Assembly (NCBI RefSeq): GCF_001421165.1
Contig: NZ_LMKB01000005.1
Span: 1,069,791-1,133,790 of the forward strand
Source of the DNA: Frigoribacterium sp. Leaf8
GTDB taxonomy: Bacteria; Actinomycetota; Actinomycetes; Actinomycetales; Microbacteriaceae
Reading direction: 5' to 3'
Length of the DNA stretch: 64,000 bases
The position numbers and the translations under genes were made by a program. Below the pieces are notes generated by a model. The model saw nothing but the letters and a program-made list of their open reading frames with translations, was not told the origin of the DNA and searched no databases. Positions 42,032 to 51,350 of this stretch are shown piece after piece; within the stretch, counting starts at the first letter, position 1; each line of letters begins with the position of its first letter.

Positions 42032-44493
42032 GACGTGCCCCTCAGAATCGTCAGGGGCTCCGTGCGGGAGGCCCGCAGGACCGGCCCCACGGCGGCGATG
42101 GCGAGAGCGATCGCCGTCACGCCGACGATTCCCGCGATCGTCACGGGATCGACCACCGGGTCGACCCCCACGCCGAGGAGCCTCGAGACGATCCGCGTCC
42201 CGAGTGCTCCCCCGAACGAGCCGAGGAGCAGTCCTGCACTCAGCGACGCCACGGCGATCACGGTGGCGTCCCAGGCGACGAGGGCACCGACGCCGCGACG
42301 TCGGCACCCCACGGTGCGGAGCACGGCGAGTTCATCACGCCGCGATTCGACGTCGAGGCTCAGCGTGCTGCTGGCCCCCAGGGCCCCGAGGGCCAGAGTC
42401 ACCGTCACCGCTGCGAAGAGTCCTGCCGTGAGGGCTGCCGTCTCGGAGGCTGCACGATCCCTCGTCGCCTCGGCGGTGATGACGTCGACACCGGGGACTC
42501 CGACCACCTGCGCGGCGACGCGGTCTGACAAGTCGGCGACATCGACCCCTCCGTCTGCCGACACGTCCCACCGAGAGACCCCCGTGACACCGAGTTCGCC
42601 CGCCGTCCTGCGGTCGATGACGACCTGTTGCCCCGTGGCCACCGAGGTGAAGAGCCCGACGACTTCGAGGGACACCTGGGTCCCCCCGGCCGACACGACG
42701 ACCTCATCACCCGGGGCCACCGTCAGGGACTCGGCGACCCCCCTCGGCAGAGCGATGCCCCCACCGGCCCTCAGCAACTCGACACCTCTCGATCCGCCAC
42801 CGGCGGACCACGCGAGCCCCGACACGTCGAACCAGGTCTCGGGGTCGATCGCCTGGAACGGCACGTCGAGTTCGGCGGACGCCGACAGGACGGTGGCTTC
42901 ACCGGACACCGACCGCGCGACGTCCCGAACGCCGTCGACGACGACGATCGGCTCGGCGTCGTCCGACAAGGGCACGACCGACGTGACTTGCACGTCGGCC
43001 CCGAACTGCCGATCGATCTGTTCCCCTGTCGCGGAGGCGACGGCACCGACGCAGGTGGCGAGCGACACCGCACCGAAGACCACCAGGGTGAGAGCCCCGG
43101 TCACCGTCGACCTGCCGCGGGTCGGTCGGCGACGCGCCAGGTCGGCGGCCCACTGGAGCCTGGCCGCGAACGCCGCCAGGGGCGCGATCGCGAGGCGGGA
43201 GAGGGCCACCGCACAGACCGCCAGGGCGACCAGGCCCAGAGCGTCGAGGACGGCGCCTGCGTCGAGGGCCCAGATCACCAGCCCCGAGACCGATGCGACC
43301 ACGGCGACCGCGACGGCTCGTCGCCGTGAGCACGATCCGGGCGAACCGTCTGCGGGTTCGACGCCCCTCACGACGAACGCCGGCGGAATTCGACGGACGT
43401 CGGCGACGGCTCGTCGGGCCCCGAGCGTGGCGGAGGTCGCTCCCGCGAGGACGCCGAGACCGACCGAGAGGGTGAGGGTCGGAAGAGACGGAGCCTCCCC
43501 GTCCATCCGACTCATCACCACCGCAGCGCCGGCGACGCCGACCGCGACGCCCACGACCGTTCCGGCCGCTGCGACGATGGCGATCTCGGCGCCGACCGAC
43601 GAGACCAACCACCGTGTGGACGCGCCCGTGGCCCGCAGCACACCGTAGGTACGGCGCCGTGCTCGGACGGCAGCCGTGCTCGCCAGTGAACCGAGCAGTG
43701 CCGACACGGCGAGGGCGACCAGAGCGAGCCCTGCCATCACCGCCGTCACGGCCGTTTCGATGGGCCCGAGGCCGTCGGCCACGGCCGACGTGTCCTGGAA
43801 GACGGCGCCGGACGGGAGCGCCGCTCGGTGTTCTGCTGCCCAGGTGGACGCAACTGCAGGATCGAGTTCGAGGTCGAGACGGGTGAGGTCACCCTCGAGC
43901 CCGAACGCCCTCTGGACGACCTCGAGGTCGGTGAAGAGGTTGTCCCGGGCGAAGACACCCAACAAGCGGGGGTCGACGAGCCCCACCACGTCGAACGAGC
44001 GGACGCCCGAGGGAGTCGTCATCGACATTCGACTCCCCAGGGAGGCGCCCATGCGGTCTGCGACATCTGTCGGCACCAGGACCTCGTCCGAGCCCGGTCG
44101 AGGAGCTCGACCGTCGGTGACCACCTGGGAGGCGAGTGAGTCCGGCCCGGCCGGGGCCCCGGTCAGGAGGAGGGCCTCGGCCTCACCCGTCGCGCCGACC
44201 ACGACCGTCTCTCGACTCAGGGTGGGGAGCGACGACACGACTCCGGCATCGGCGGCGAGTGCGTCCACGAGACCCTCGTCGACGAACTCACGATCCACCT
44301 CGGGGACGATGCCCACGTCCCCGAACGTGAGCAACGAATCGATTCCGTCGACGACCGTCTGGCGCGCCGTCAGCCCGGTGACGAGTGAGGCCGTGAGAAG
44401 GGCGACCCCCAAGGCTGCCGTGAGGGCGGTGAGTCCTGCCCGCCGCCGTCCGTCAGCGATGTTCCGCCAACCAAGCGCGAACGCGTTCTTCAT
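42028..44493 (-). CDS. FtsX-type ABC permease (MacB/LolC-like, two modules)
   Basis: 821 residues. Helix 1 (about 20-42) is followed by a large outer domain (about 45-255), then three helices near 260-290, 310-340 and 350-375 (first FtsX module). Two or three helices come around 415-470, a second outer domain at about 500-670, and three helices in the last 140 residues (second module). It pairs with the ATPase upstream. Such exporters move peptides or lipids out of the membrane, or remove peptides as resistance. The start overlaps the ATPase end by 41 bp and follows GGGGAGGG. Confidence 0.88.
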   Translation of the reverse strand: MKNAFALGWRNIADGRRRAGLTALTAALGVALLTASLVTGLTARQTVVDGIDSLLTFGDVGIVPEVDREFVDEGLVDALAADAGVVSSLPTLSRETVVVGATGEAEALLLTGAPAGPDSLASQVVTDGRAPRPGSDEVLVPTDVADRMGASLGSRMSMTTPSGVRSFDVVGLVDPRLLGVFARDNLFTDLEVVQRAFGLEGDLTRLDLELDPAVASTWAAEHRAALPSGAVFQDTSAVADGLGPIETAVTAVMAGLALVALAVSALLGSLASTAAVRARRRTYGVLRATGASTRWLVSSVGAEIAIVAAAGTVVGVAVGVAGAAVVMSRMDGEAPSLPTLTLSVGLGVLAGATSATLGARRAVADVRRIPPAFVVRGVEPADGSPGSCSRRRAVAVAVVASVSGLVIWALDAGAVLDALGLVALAVCAVALSRLAIAPLAAFAARLQWAADLARRRPTRGRSTVTGALTLVVFGAVSLATCVGAVASATGEQIDRQFGADVQVTSVVPLSDDAEPIVVVDGVRDVARSVSGEATVLSASAELDVPFQAIDPETWFDVSGLAWSAGGGSRGVELLRAGGGIALPRGVAESLTVAPGDEVVVSAGGTQVSLEVVGLFTSVATGQQVVIDRRTAGELGVTGVSRWDVSADGGVDVADLSDRVAAQVVGVPGVDVITAEATRDRAASETAALTAGLFAAVTVTLALGALGASSTLSLDVESRRDELAVLRTVGCRRRGVGALVAWDATVIAVASLSAGLLLGSFGGALGTRIVSRLLGVGVDPVVDPVTIAGIVGVTAIALAIAAVGPVLRASRTEPLTILRGTS

Positions 44494-45226
44494 GGGCCCT
44501 CCCCTCGACGCTGTCGATCGTGGCCGCCGGTGTGAAGCGTTCGTCGGCGATGACTCGGCCGTCTCGCAGGACGATGATCCTGTCGGCGATGCAGGCGGTC
44601 TCGAGGTCATGGGTGACCACCACGACCGCTGACGCCTGGTCGTCGACGACCATGCCCCGGAGCAGCCTCAGGACATCCCGTGAGGTCGCACTGTCGAGCG
44701 CGCCGGTCGGCTCGTCGGCGAGGACGAGAGACGGACGGGAGAAGAGCGCTCGAGCCAGGGCCACACGCTGGGCCTCTCCGCCCGACAAGGTGGCCGGACG
44801 GGCCGATCCGAGACCGTCGAGGCCGAGTTCGTCGAGCAGCGCGTGCGCTCGATCCGCCCATTCCGAGCGGCGTCTTCCCGCGACGAGTGACGTGAGCGCG
44901 ACATTCTCGAGCACCGACAGGGTCGGGACGAGGTGGGAGTCCTGGAAGACGAATCCGATGCGATCTCTTCGCAGGACGGTGCGCTCCGCCTCGGAGAGGG
45001 AAGAAAGTGTCATTCCGTCGAAGACGATCTGACCGTGATCGGGCGTGTCGAGAGCACCGACCATCTGCACCAGAGTCGACTTGCCCGAGCCGGAGCGACC
45101 GACGATCGCGATGATCTCGCCCTCGTGAAGGTCCAACGAGACACGGTCGACGGCGGGCGGTCTCCCACCTCGGCTCTCGAAGAGCCGTGACACTTCTCGG
45201 ATCTCGACGAGCGGAACCGTGCTCAT
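44453..45226 (-). CDS. ABC transporter ATP-binding protein (MacB/LolD type)
   Basis: 257 residues. Walker A GRSGSGKST (43-51), Q-loop FVFQDSHLVPTLS, signature LSGGEAQRVALARAL, Walker B SLVLADEPTGALDS and switch His in VVVVTHDLETA. This matches the LolD/MacB group that works with FtsX-type permeases. Its ATG overlaps the acyltransferase stop (ATGA). With the permease it probably exports, or protects against, the cluster's peptide. Confidence 0.93.
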   Translation of the reverse strand: MSTVPLVEIREVSRLFESRGGRPPAVDRVSLDLHEGEIIAIVGRSGSGKSTLVQMVGALDTPDHGQIVFDGMTLSSLSEAERTVLRRDRIGFVFQDSHLVPTLSVLENVALTSLVAGRRRSEWADRAHALLDELGLDGLGSARPATLSGGEAQRVALARALFSRPSLVLADEPTGALDSATSRDVLRLLRGMVVDDQASAVVVVTHDLETACIADRIIVLRDGRVIADERFTPAATIDSVEGRAHEERVRAWLAEHR

Positions 45227-46149
45227 GCCGCCGACTCCGTCCGCATCAGATCGAAGTCGGTCCACATCTCCCAGTCGCCGGCGCGGCCGTCGAGGATGAG
45301 CCTCTCGATGAGTCGCCACAACGCGACCGTCGACCCCTGGACCTCGACGTCATCTGTCGGGGCGGGAATCGCCGGGTGGATCGTCAGGACGAAGTGAGCT
45401 TCTCCCGTCCGGTCGAGGTGCATCGGCAGCATGGCTGCGCCCGCGGCACGACTCATGAGGGCCGGCCCCTGCGGTGCGACGACGGAAGCCCCCAGGAACG
45501 GGACGACGGTGTGGTGACGGCCTCGGCCTCTGGGATCGTATTCGGGGAACATTGCGAAGACGAGCCCGTCCTTGAGCGCTCGGAGCCCCTTTCGGAAGGT
45601 CGCGTCGTCGTCGATGGCGAAGGCGTCGACATCGAGAGAGGGAAACGCCCGATCCCGGAGCTCGTCGAAGTTCATCCTGTTGAAGACGAAGCGCGTGGGG
45701 TGTCGGTGCGCGATGATCGGCGGGACGACGTAGGACGCCCCGAAGTGCAGGGGCAAGGCCAGGGCGCCACGGCCGTGCTCCCTCGCCTCCTCGAGGTGCT
45801 CGCCGCCACGAACCTCGACGACCTCGTCCAGCCGAGCTCGGTCGTCGAGCCACAGCGTGACGAACGTCGACTCGAATTGCATCCGAGGCCCGTAGTCGCC
45901 ATATCGCCCCGCTGCAGCGTCGATGTCGACGGAGGCGAGACCTGGCAAGCCCCCCATGGCGGCACGGGCCTTGGCCGCCATGCCGGCGCTCGTGTCGGAC
46001 GGGTCGGCGATCGAGTCGTAGGCGGGCAGGTCGAACCGGGCGATGTCGTTCATGAGTCGCCACGCGGCAGCGGGCCCGGCGGCGCGGAGCGCCGACCAAA
46101 GACGTTCGTATCGGACGACCTCGAAGAGGGTGAAGATGGGAAGGGACAT
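45223..46149 (-). CDS. LpxL/LABLAT-like acyltransferase in peptide cluster
   Basis: 308 residues, a usual length for lysophospholipid/lipid A acyltransferase-like proteins. The core is recognisable: ALALPLHFGASYVVPPII (His135) and then VFAMFPEYDPRGRGRHHTVVPFLGASVVAPQGPALMSR, which aligns with the family's second conserved block. The catalytic HX4D/E motif reads HX4Y here (His135 to Tyr140), so the usual acid is missing or displaced. It has no signal peptide. It directly follows the precursor peptide and its hairpin. I infer it acylates the peptide, or has been re-purposed as a binding protein. It differs from PatA, which has HX4D. Confidence 0.78.
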   Translation of the reverse strand: MSLPIFTLFEVVRYERLWSALRAAGPAAAWRLMNDIARFDLPAYDSIADPSDTSAGMAAKARAAMGGLPGLASVDIDAAAGRYGDYGPRMQFESTFVTLWLDDRARLDEVVEVRGGEHLEEAREHGRGALALPLHFGASYVVPPIIAHRHPTRFVFNRMNFDELRDRAFPSLDVDAFAIDDDATFRKGLRALKDGLVFAMFPEYDPRGRGRHHTVVPFLGASVVAPQGPALMSRAAGAAMLPMHLDRTGEAHFVLTIHPAIPAPTDDVEVQGSTVALWRLIERLILDGRAGDWEMWTDFDLMRTESAA

Positions 46150-46189
46150 GTCGACTTTCGGGAGATGCGGTCACCGGACTGACGGGGAA

Positions 46190-46216
46190 GGCGGACCGCC
46201 CGATGGGCGGCCCGCC
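46190..46216 (-). terminator. Attenuator-like hairpin between peptide gene and operon
   Basis: A 12-bp stem GGCGGGCCGCCC / GGGCGGTCCGCC (11 pairs, one wobble) with a 3-nt loop, 7 bp after the peptide stop. There is no long T run, so it is probably partial: it would allow much more precursor than enzyme mRNA, as is common in bacteriocin operons. Confidence 0.75.
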
Positions 46217-46223
46217 CCGGATG

Positions 46224-46298
46224 TCAGGTGCAGAGGCATCCGCCGTTGCAGCGTGCTGCGCTACCCGGCTTGAGCGTCGTGCTCTCGATTTTCTTCAT
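46224..46298 (-). CDS. 24-residue Cys-rich RiPP precursor peptide candidate
   Basis: The ATG at 46298 is preceded by a strong AGGAGGGA ribosome site 4 bp away. The peptide has a basic, Thr-bearing first part (two Lys at 2-3, Lys10, Pro11, Arg16) and then CNGGCLCT: Cys17, Cys21 and Cys23, ending in Thr24. It is first in the operon and separated from the enzymes by a hairpin. A CxxxCxC end after an Ala-Arg is a plausible core, with residues 1-16 as leader. It is too short for ordinary gene calling. No homologue is known to me. Confidence 0.75.
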   Translation of the reverse strand: MKKIESTTLKPGSAARCNGGCLCT

Positions 46299-46376
46299 GC
46301 GTTCCCTCCTCCCACGTCGAGTCGACGAGACACCTCCGAGTCTCGGCATCGGCAGCTCGACTCGAAAGTCACGGCC

Positions 46377-46436
46377 GTCACGAAGTCACCACGCATCCGT
46401 CATGTCGACGTCATGAGACATACTGGTCACGAAGTC
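46377..46436. promoter_or_regulatory. Direct repeats in the peptide/regulator divergent region
   Basis: GTCACGAAGTC occurs twice (46377-46387 and 46426-46436), 49 bp apart, in the 159-bp region between the peptide gene and the LuxR-type gene. An imperfect palindrome ATGTCGACGTCAT lies between them (46402-46414). These are candidate sites for the adjacent regulator. Confidence 0.5.
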
Positions 46437-46457
46437 GATGACGAGTAGGGGGATGCC

Positions 46458-47066
46458 ATGTCGACCGACGGGCCGATCGACGTGTGCGTGGTCGCCGACG
46501 AGGTGCTGACGCGGTCGGCGATCGAGGCGTGCATCCGTGTGACGCCGGGGCTGAAAGCTGTCGCGATCCACGATTCCGCGAAGCCCTGCTCCGAACCAGG
46601 GCCACCCCCGTGGAGCGTGCTGGTCATCGACGCCGACGACCACCCCGACGTCGTGGACGCCGCCCGGCGACTGCGCGAGGGGCACGACGCCGTCGTCGTC
46701 CTGGGTCGCCGCTTACCCGCCGTGCTCGTCCGTCAGATCGTCCAGTCGGGCATCGACGCGGTCGTCTCGAAGCGGGCGAGCATCGACGAACTCCTCGCCG
46801 TCGTCCGGCGAACGGCTGCCGGAGAAGACCACGTCGACCCGAGGTTGGCGGCCACGGTCCTCCGCGCCGAGGCGTGCCCGCTCACGGCACGCGAGCGTGA
46901 CGTCCTGCGCCTCGTCGACCGGTCGCTCTCGACCAGACGGTGCGCCGCCGAGCTGCACCTCGCCGAGGGCACGGTGCGCAACCTGATCTCGTCCGCCGTC
47001 CGCAAGGTCGGGGCGCCCGACCGCGGACGGGCCGCCTCGGACGCGCGAGATCTCGGTTGGATCTAG
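46458..47066 (+). CDS. LuxR/NarL-type response regulator of the peptide cluster
   Basis: 202 residues. Residues about 5-120 form a receiver-like domain: CVVADEV at the start, Asp58 in VLVIDADD and Lys105 in VVSKRAS, with a ~12-residue Pro-rich insert near 42-52. The normal second acidic residue is partly kept (Asp14). Residues 140-200 are the LuxR helix-turn-helix: PLTARERDVLRLVDRSLSTRRCAAELHLAEGTVRNLISSAVRKVGA. No histidine kinase is nearby. It is divergent from the peptide operon and so is the probable regulator. Confidence 0.88.
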   Translation: MSTDGPIDVCVVADEVLTRSAIEACIRVTPGLKAVAIHDSAKPCSEPGPPPWSVLVIDADDHPDVVDAARRLREGHDAVVVLGRRLPAVLVRQIVQSGIDAVVSKRASIDELLAVVRRTAAGEDHVDPRLAATVLRAEACPLTARERDVLRLVDRSLSTRRCAAELHLAEGTVRNLISSAVRKVGAPDRGRAASDARDLGWI

Positions 47067-47120
47067 ACCCGCGCCTCCTCGGGGCAGACGCGGTCGAGCA
47101 GGCCCGGCCATCGCGACGAC

Positions 47121-47174
47121 GAATGGTCCCGCACCGTCGTTCGCCGTGGGGCGAAGGACGATCCGGGACCACTC
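47121..47174 (-). terminator. Terminator after araA
   Basis: A large imperfect stem: GAATGGTCCCG and CGTCGTTCGCC on one side pair with GGCGAAGGACG and CGGGACCACTC on the other around a short loop, 31 bp past the araA stop. Confidence 0.8.
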
Positions 47175-47204
47175 GATGCGCGGAGGGCGCGAGCCGGGCG
47201 CGGC

Positions 47205-48734
47205 CTACAGGCCGCGGGCGAGGCGGTGGTACGCGGCGTTCCAGGCGACCTCGTGACGGAAGTCGCGGATGCGGGTGTCCTCGTCGATCACGAGCAGCTC
47301 GGTCTCGACGATGCGGGCGAGGTCCTCGAAGGCCTCGAGCCCGACCGCGGTCGACATGACCGTGTGGTGGGCGGCGCCGGCCGTCAGCCACGCCTCGGCC
47401 GACACGGCGAACGACGGACGGGGCTTCCACACCGCGCGCCCCACCGGGAGGTTCGGCAGGTCCTCGTCGGGGTCGACCACGTCGACCACGTTGACCGTCA
47501 GGCGGAAGCGGTCGCGCACGTCGCTCATCGCGACGACGACGGCCGGGCCGGGGTCGGCGGAGAAGACCAGGCGCACCGGGTCGTCCTTGCCGCCGATGCC
47601 GAGCGCGTGCACCTCGAGGGAGGCGCGCCCCGACGTCAGCGCCGGGCTGACCTCGAGCATGTGCGCCCCGAGGATCTTCTCCTCGCCGGGCACCAGGTGG
47701 TACGTGTAGTCCTCCATCAAGGAGGCGCCACCCGGCAGCCCGGCGCCCATCACGTTGGCCGCACGCACCAGCACCGAGGTCTTCCAGTCGCCCTCGGCAC
47801 CGAAGCCGTAGCCCTCGGCCATCAGGCGCTGGACCGCGAGGCCGGGCAGCTGCTTGAGTGCACCCAGGTCTTCGAAGTTCGTCGTGAAGGCACTGAACCC
47901 GCCCTCTTCGAGGAACGAGCGCAGACCGATCTCGATCGCCGCACCGTCTCGGAGCGACTGGTGACGCTCGCCGCCCGCCCGCAGCGCGGGGACCACGTCG
48001 TACTCGGCCTCGTACACCGCGACGAGCGCGTCGATCGCCGTCTCGGACGCCGCGGCGACGGCCTCGGCCAGTTCGTTGACGCCCCAGGTGTTGACCTGGA
48101 CGCCGAAGGCCAGCTCGGCCTCGGTCTTGTCGCCCTCGGTCACGCCGACGAAGCGCATGTTGTCGCCGAAGCGTGCCAGCTTGAGCGAGCGCATGGCCGA
48201 GGCGCCCGCGGCGGCGCGCATCCAGGTGCCGACCTGCTGCTGCACGCGCGGGTCGCTGACGTGGCCGACGACGGTCTTGCGGGGCACCCCGAGACGGGTC
48301 TGCATGTAGCCGAACTCGCGGTCGCCGTGGGCGGCCTGGTTGAGGTTCATGAAGTCGAAGTCGATGTCGGCCCAGGGCAGCGCGACGTTGGCCTGCGTGT
48401 GCAGGTGCAGCAGCGGCTTGCGCAGGGCGTCGAGGCCGCCGATCCACATCTTGGCCGGGCTGAAGGTGTGCATCCAGGCCGTGACGCCGATGACCGAGTC
48501 GTCGAGGTTCGCCTCGAGCATCGTGCGACGGATCGCGTCGGCGTCGGTCAGGACGGGCTTCCAGACGAGGCGCACGGGCACGTCGGAGGCGGCGGCGAGT
48601 TCGTCGGCGATGGCACGCGACTGGTCGGCGACCTGCTGGAGCGTCTCTTCGCCGTAGAGGCCCTGGCTGCCGGTGAGGAACCAGACCTCGCGTGAGGCGA
48701 GGAAGGCGGTGGGGTCGAGGGTGTCGTTCGTCAC
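47205..48734 (-). CDS. araA: L-arabinose isomerase
   Basis: 509 residues, standard length, from a GTG that overlaps the araD stop (GTGA). Signatures: [15 protein letters not shown] at the start, [52 protein letters not shown] (metal site region), [59 protein letters not shown]. It converts L-arabinose to L-ribulose with Mn2+. It is the last gene of araBDA. Confidence 0.97.
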   Translation of the reverse strand: MTNDTLDPTAFLASREVWFLTGSQGLYGEETLQQVADQSRAIADELAAASDVPVRLVWKPVLTDADAIRRTMLEANLDDSVIGVTAWMHTFSPAKMWIGGLDALRKPLLHLHTQANVALPWADIDFDFMNLNQAAHGDREFGYMQTRLGVPRKTVVGHVSDPRVQQQVGTWMRAAAGASAMRSLKLARFGDNMRFVGVTEGDKTEAELAFGVQVNTWGVNELAEAVAAASETAIDALVAVYEAEYDVVPALRAGGERHQSLRDGAAIEIGLRSFLEEGGFSAFTTNFEDLGALKQLPGLAVQRLMAEGYGFGAEGDWKTSVLVRAANVMGAGLPGGASLMEDYTYHLVPGEEKILGAHMLEVSPALTSGRASLEVHALGIGGKDDPVRLVFSADPGPAVVVAMSDVRDRFRLTVNVVDVVDPDEDLPNLPVGRAVWKPRPSFAVSAEAWLTAGAAHHTVMSTAVGLEAFEDLARIVETELLVIDEDTRIRDFRHEVAWNAAYHRLARGL

Positions 48735-49444
48735 TTCAGTTCTCCTGCGGGTGCTTGTCCGTAGACGTTCTGGTACCGGTCGAAGAGGGCGTCGATGCTC
48801 TCTGCCGGGATGGGGATGGGTTCGCCGAGCTGGCGGGTTATGTGGACGGTGCGGGCCACGTCCTCGGTCATGACGGCGGCCTTGACCGCGTCGCGGGCGT
48901 CCTTGCCGATCGTGAAGACGCCGTGGTTCTGCATCAGCACGGCCCGGCTGCGGTGCCCCTCGAGCGTCGCGACGATGCCGCGGCCGATCGAGTCGTCGCC
49001 GATGATCGCGAACGGCCCCACGGGGATCTCGCCGCCGAACTCGTCGGCCATCGCCGTGATCACGCACGGGATCGCCTCGCCGCGCGCGGCCCAGGCCGTG
49101 GCGTAGGTCGAGTGCGTGTGCACGACTCCGCCGACGTGCGGCATGGTGCGGTAGACGTAGGCGTGGGCGGCGGTGTCGCTGGACGGACTGCGGTCGCTGC
49201 CCGGCGTGCCCTCGACCACGGTGCCGTCGAGGCGGCAGAGGATCTGGTTCTCGGCCGTGAGGTCGTCGTAGAGCACCCCGCTGGGCTTGATCACGAAGAG
49301 GTCGGTGCCGGGCACGCGACCCGACACGTTGCCGCCCGTCCAGACGACGAGCCCGTAGCGCACGAGCTCGGCGTGCAGGGTGGCGACGTCTTCTCGGGTG
49401 GCGTCGATGGCCGCCTGCGTCGAGCGGTCGATCCAGCCGGTCAT
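48731..49444 (-). CDS. araD: L-ribulose-5-phosphate 4-epimerase
   Basis: 237 residues. Class II aldolase fold: [58 protein letters not shown] with the zinc His pair (HTHS) and [29 protein letters not shown] with the third His. It turns L-ribulose-5-phosphate into D-xylulose-5-phosphate for the pentose phosphate pathway. Its ATG overlaps the araB stop by 4 bp. Confidence 0.96.
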   Translation of the reverse strand: MTGWIDRSTQAAIDATREDVATLHAELVRYGLVVWTGGNVSGRVPGTDLFVIKPSGVLYDDLTAENQILCRLDGTVVEGTPGSDRSPSSDTAAHAYVYRTMPHVGGVVHTHSTYATAWAARGEAIPCVITAMADEFGGEIPVGPFAIIGDDSIGRGIVATLEGHRSRAVLMQNHGVFTIGKDARDAVKAAVMTEDVARTVHITRQLGEPIPIPAESIDALFDRYQNVYGQAPAGELK

Positions 49445-51258
49445 GCGGTCACCTGCGCGTCGCTCGTGGCGGAGGCGGTGGCGTCCTGTTCGACGGCATC
49501 CGTGCCTCCACCGCCCTCGGTCGTCGCCGAGGGAGCCGAGGAGGCGCGGGTCGCCTCGCGACGCATCGCCCGCAGGCGGTGCATCACGTCGTTGCCGCCC
49601 CGACCGAACCAGTCGTGCAGCAGGAGGTACTCGGCGTACAACGCGTCGTAGGCGTCGGCGGCGGCCTCGTCGGGGACGTAGGTCGCCCGGTCGACGCTGC
49701 CCATGGCCTCGGCCGCCGAGCGGATGTCGGGGTAGGCACCCGCGGCGACGGCGGCGTGGATGGCCGACCCGAGGGCCGGGCCCTGCTCGCTCGTGATCGT
49801 CGAGATCGGCATGCGGAGCACATCGCTGTAGGTCTGCATCAGGTGCTTGTTCTTCAGCAGACCGCCGGCGGCGATGAACTCGGTGACCGGCACGCCCGAC
49901 TCCTCGAAGGCCTGGACGATGCGGCGCGTGCCGAACGCCGTGGCCTCGAGCAAGGCCCGGTAGCCCTCTTCGGGCGTCGTGCTGAGCGTCTGGCCGACGA
50001 TGACGCCGCTCAGCTCGTGGTCGACGAGCACCGAGCGGTTGCCGCTGTGCCAGTCGAGGGCCACGAGGCCGTGGGCCCCGACGGGCTGCTCGTAGGCGAG
50101 GTCGGTGAGGTGCTGGTGCACGCTCTTGCCGGCCGCCGCGGCGTCGTCGACCGACGACTGCGGCACCTGGTTCTTCACGTACCAGGCGAAGATGTCGCCG
50201 ACGCCGGACTGACCGGCCTCGTAGCCGTAGAGGCCGTCGACGATGCCACCGTCGACGACGCCGCACATGCCGGGCACCTCGGCGAGCTTGTCGCCGTTCA
50301 TGACGTGGCAGGTGCTCGTGCCCATGATGGCGACCATCTGGCCGGGCTGCGTGGCCTTGGCGGCCGGGGCCGTGACGTGCGCGTCGACGTTGCCGACGGC
50401 CACGGCGATGCCCTCGGGCAGTCCGGTCCAGCCGGCGGCCTCGGCCGTCAGCGTGCCCGCGACGTCGCCCAGGGCGCCGATCTCGTGCACGACCTTGGTC
50501 TCGGCGAAGTCGGCGAAGTCGGGGTTGAGGGCGGCGAGGAACTCGCGGCTGGGGTACTCGCCGTCCTGGTAGATGCCCTTGTACCCGGCGGTGCAGGCGT
50601 TGCGCACGTAGCGGCCGCTGAGCTGCCAGACGATCCAGTCGGCGGCCTCGACCCAGTGCTCGGTCGCGGCGTAGACCTCGGGGTCCTCTTCGAGTAGCTG
50701 CAGCCCCTTGGCGAACTCCCACTCGCTCGAGATGAGCCCGCCGTACCGGGGCAGCCACGACTCGCCCCGCGACGCGGCCAGCTCGTTGATGCGGTCGGCC
50801 TGGCCCTGCGCGGCGTGGTGACGCCACAGCTTGACGAACGCGTGCGGGCGGCCGGCGAAGCGGTCGAGCTCGTTGAGCGGGGTGCCGTCGGCGGTGGTCG
50901 GCACCATGGTGCAGGCCGTGAAGTCGGTGCCGATGCCGACGACCGCGGCGGGGTCGACGCCCGACGCGCGGAGGGCCTCGGGAACGGCGTTCTTCAGCAC
51001 GTCGACGTAGTCGGACGGCACCTGCAGGGCCCAGTCGGCGGGCAGGCGCTCGCCCGTTCCGGGCAGCGTGCGGTCGACGACCGCGTTCGGGTACTCGAAC
51101 GTGGCGCTGGCCAGTTCGGCGCCGTCACGCACGCGCACGACGACCGCGCGGCCGCTGAGCGTGCCGTAGTCGACGCCGACGACGTACGTCTCGGCCGAGG
51201 CGCCGGCGGGGTCGGGAGCCGCGGGCGACGGGTCGGAGGGGATGGCGGTCTCAGCCAT
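49441..51258 (-). CDS. araB: L-ribulokinase
   Basis: 605 residues, slightly long. An Ala/Pro-rich ~22-residue start precedes the FGGY kinase fold: [16 protein letters not shown] (phosphate 1), [33 protein letters not shown], and [27 protein letters not shown], the ATP-site block. The last ~35 residues are a variable Ser/Thr/Ala tail. It phosphorylates L-ribulose. It is the first gene of araBDA and is preceded by a LacI-type operator 26 bp before its start. Confidence 0.96.
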   Translation of the reverse strand: MAETAIPSDPSPAAPDPAGASAETYVVGVDYGTLSGRAVVVRVRDGAELASATFEYPNAVVDRTLPGTGERLPADWALQVPSDYVDVLKNAVPEALRASGVDPAAVVGIGTDFTACTMVPTTADGTPLNELDRFAGRPHAFVKLWRHHAAQGQADRINELAASRGESWLPRYGGLISSEWEFAKGLQLLEEDPEVYAATEHWVEAADWIVWQLSGRYVRNACTAGYKGIYQDGEYPSREFLAALNPDFADFAETKVVHEIGALGDVAGTLTAEAAGWTGLPEGIAVAVGNVDAHVTAPAAKATQPGQMVAIMGTSTCHVMNGDKLAEVPGMCGVVDGGIVDGLYGYEAGQSGVGDIFAWYVKNQVPQSSVDDAAAAGKSVHQHLTDLAYEQPVGAHGLVALDWHSGNRSVLVDHELSGVIVGQTLSTTPEEGYRALLEATAFGTRRIVQAFEESGVPVTEFIAAGGLLKNKHLMQTYSDVLRMPISTITSEQGPALGSAIHAAVAAGAYPDIRSAAEAMGSVDRATYVPDEAAADAYDALYAEYLLLHDWFGRGGNDVMHRLRAMRREATRASSAPSATTEGGGGTDAVEQDATASATSDAQVTA

Positions 51259-51283
51259 GGAACGTCCTTGTCCTGATGCGAAA

Positions 51284-51295
51284 GTGAGCGCTCAC
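51284..51295. promoter_or_regulatory. LacI-type operator before araB
   Basis: Perfect palindrome GTGAGCGCTCAC between the LacI-family gene and araB, 26 bp upstream of the araB ATG. Just upstream on the minus strand is TTGCAC, 18 nt, GAGAAT, a possible promoter that the operator would block. Confidence 0.85.
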
Positions 51296-51350
51296 ATTCT
51301 CACATGAGCGAGTGGGACCGTGCAATCTCGCACGGGCGGTTCGGGGTCGG

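Noticed and set aside
46299-46457. A longer precursor with an upstream start
   Set aside because: The frame upstream of the ATG at 46298 has no better start or ribosome site; the AGGAGGGA motif fits only the 24-residue form.
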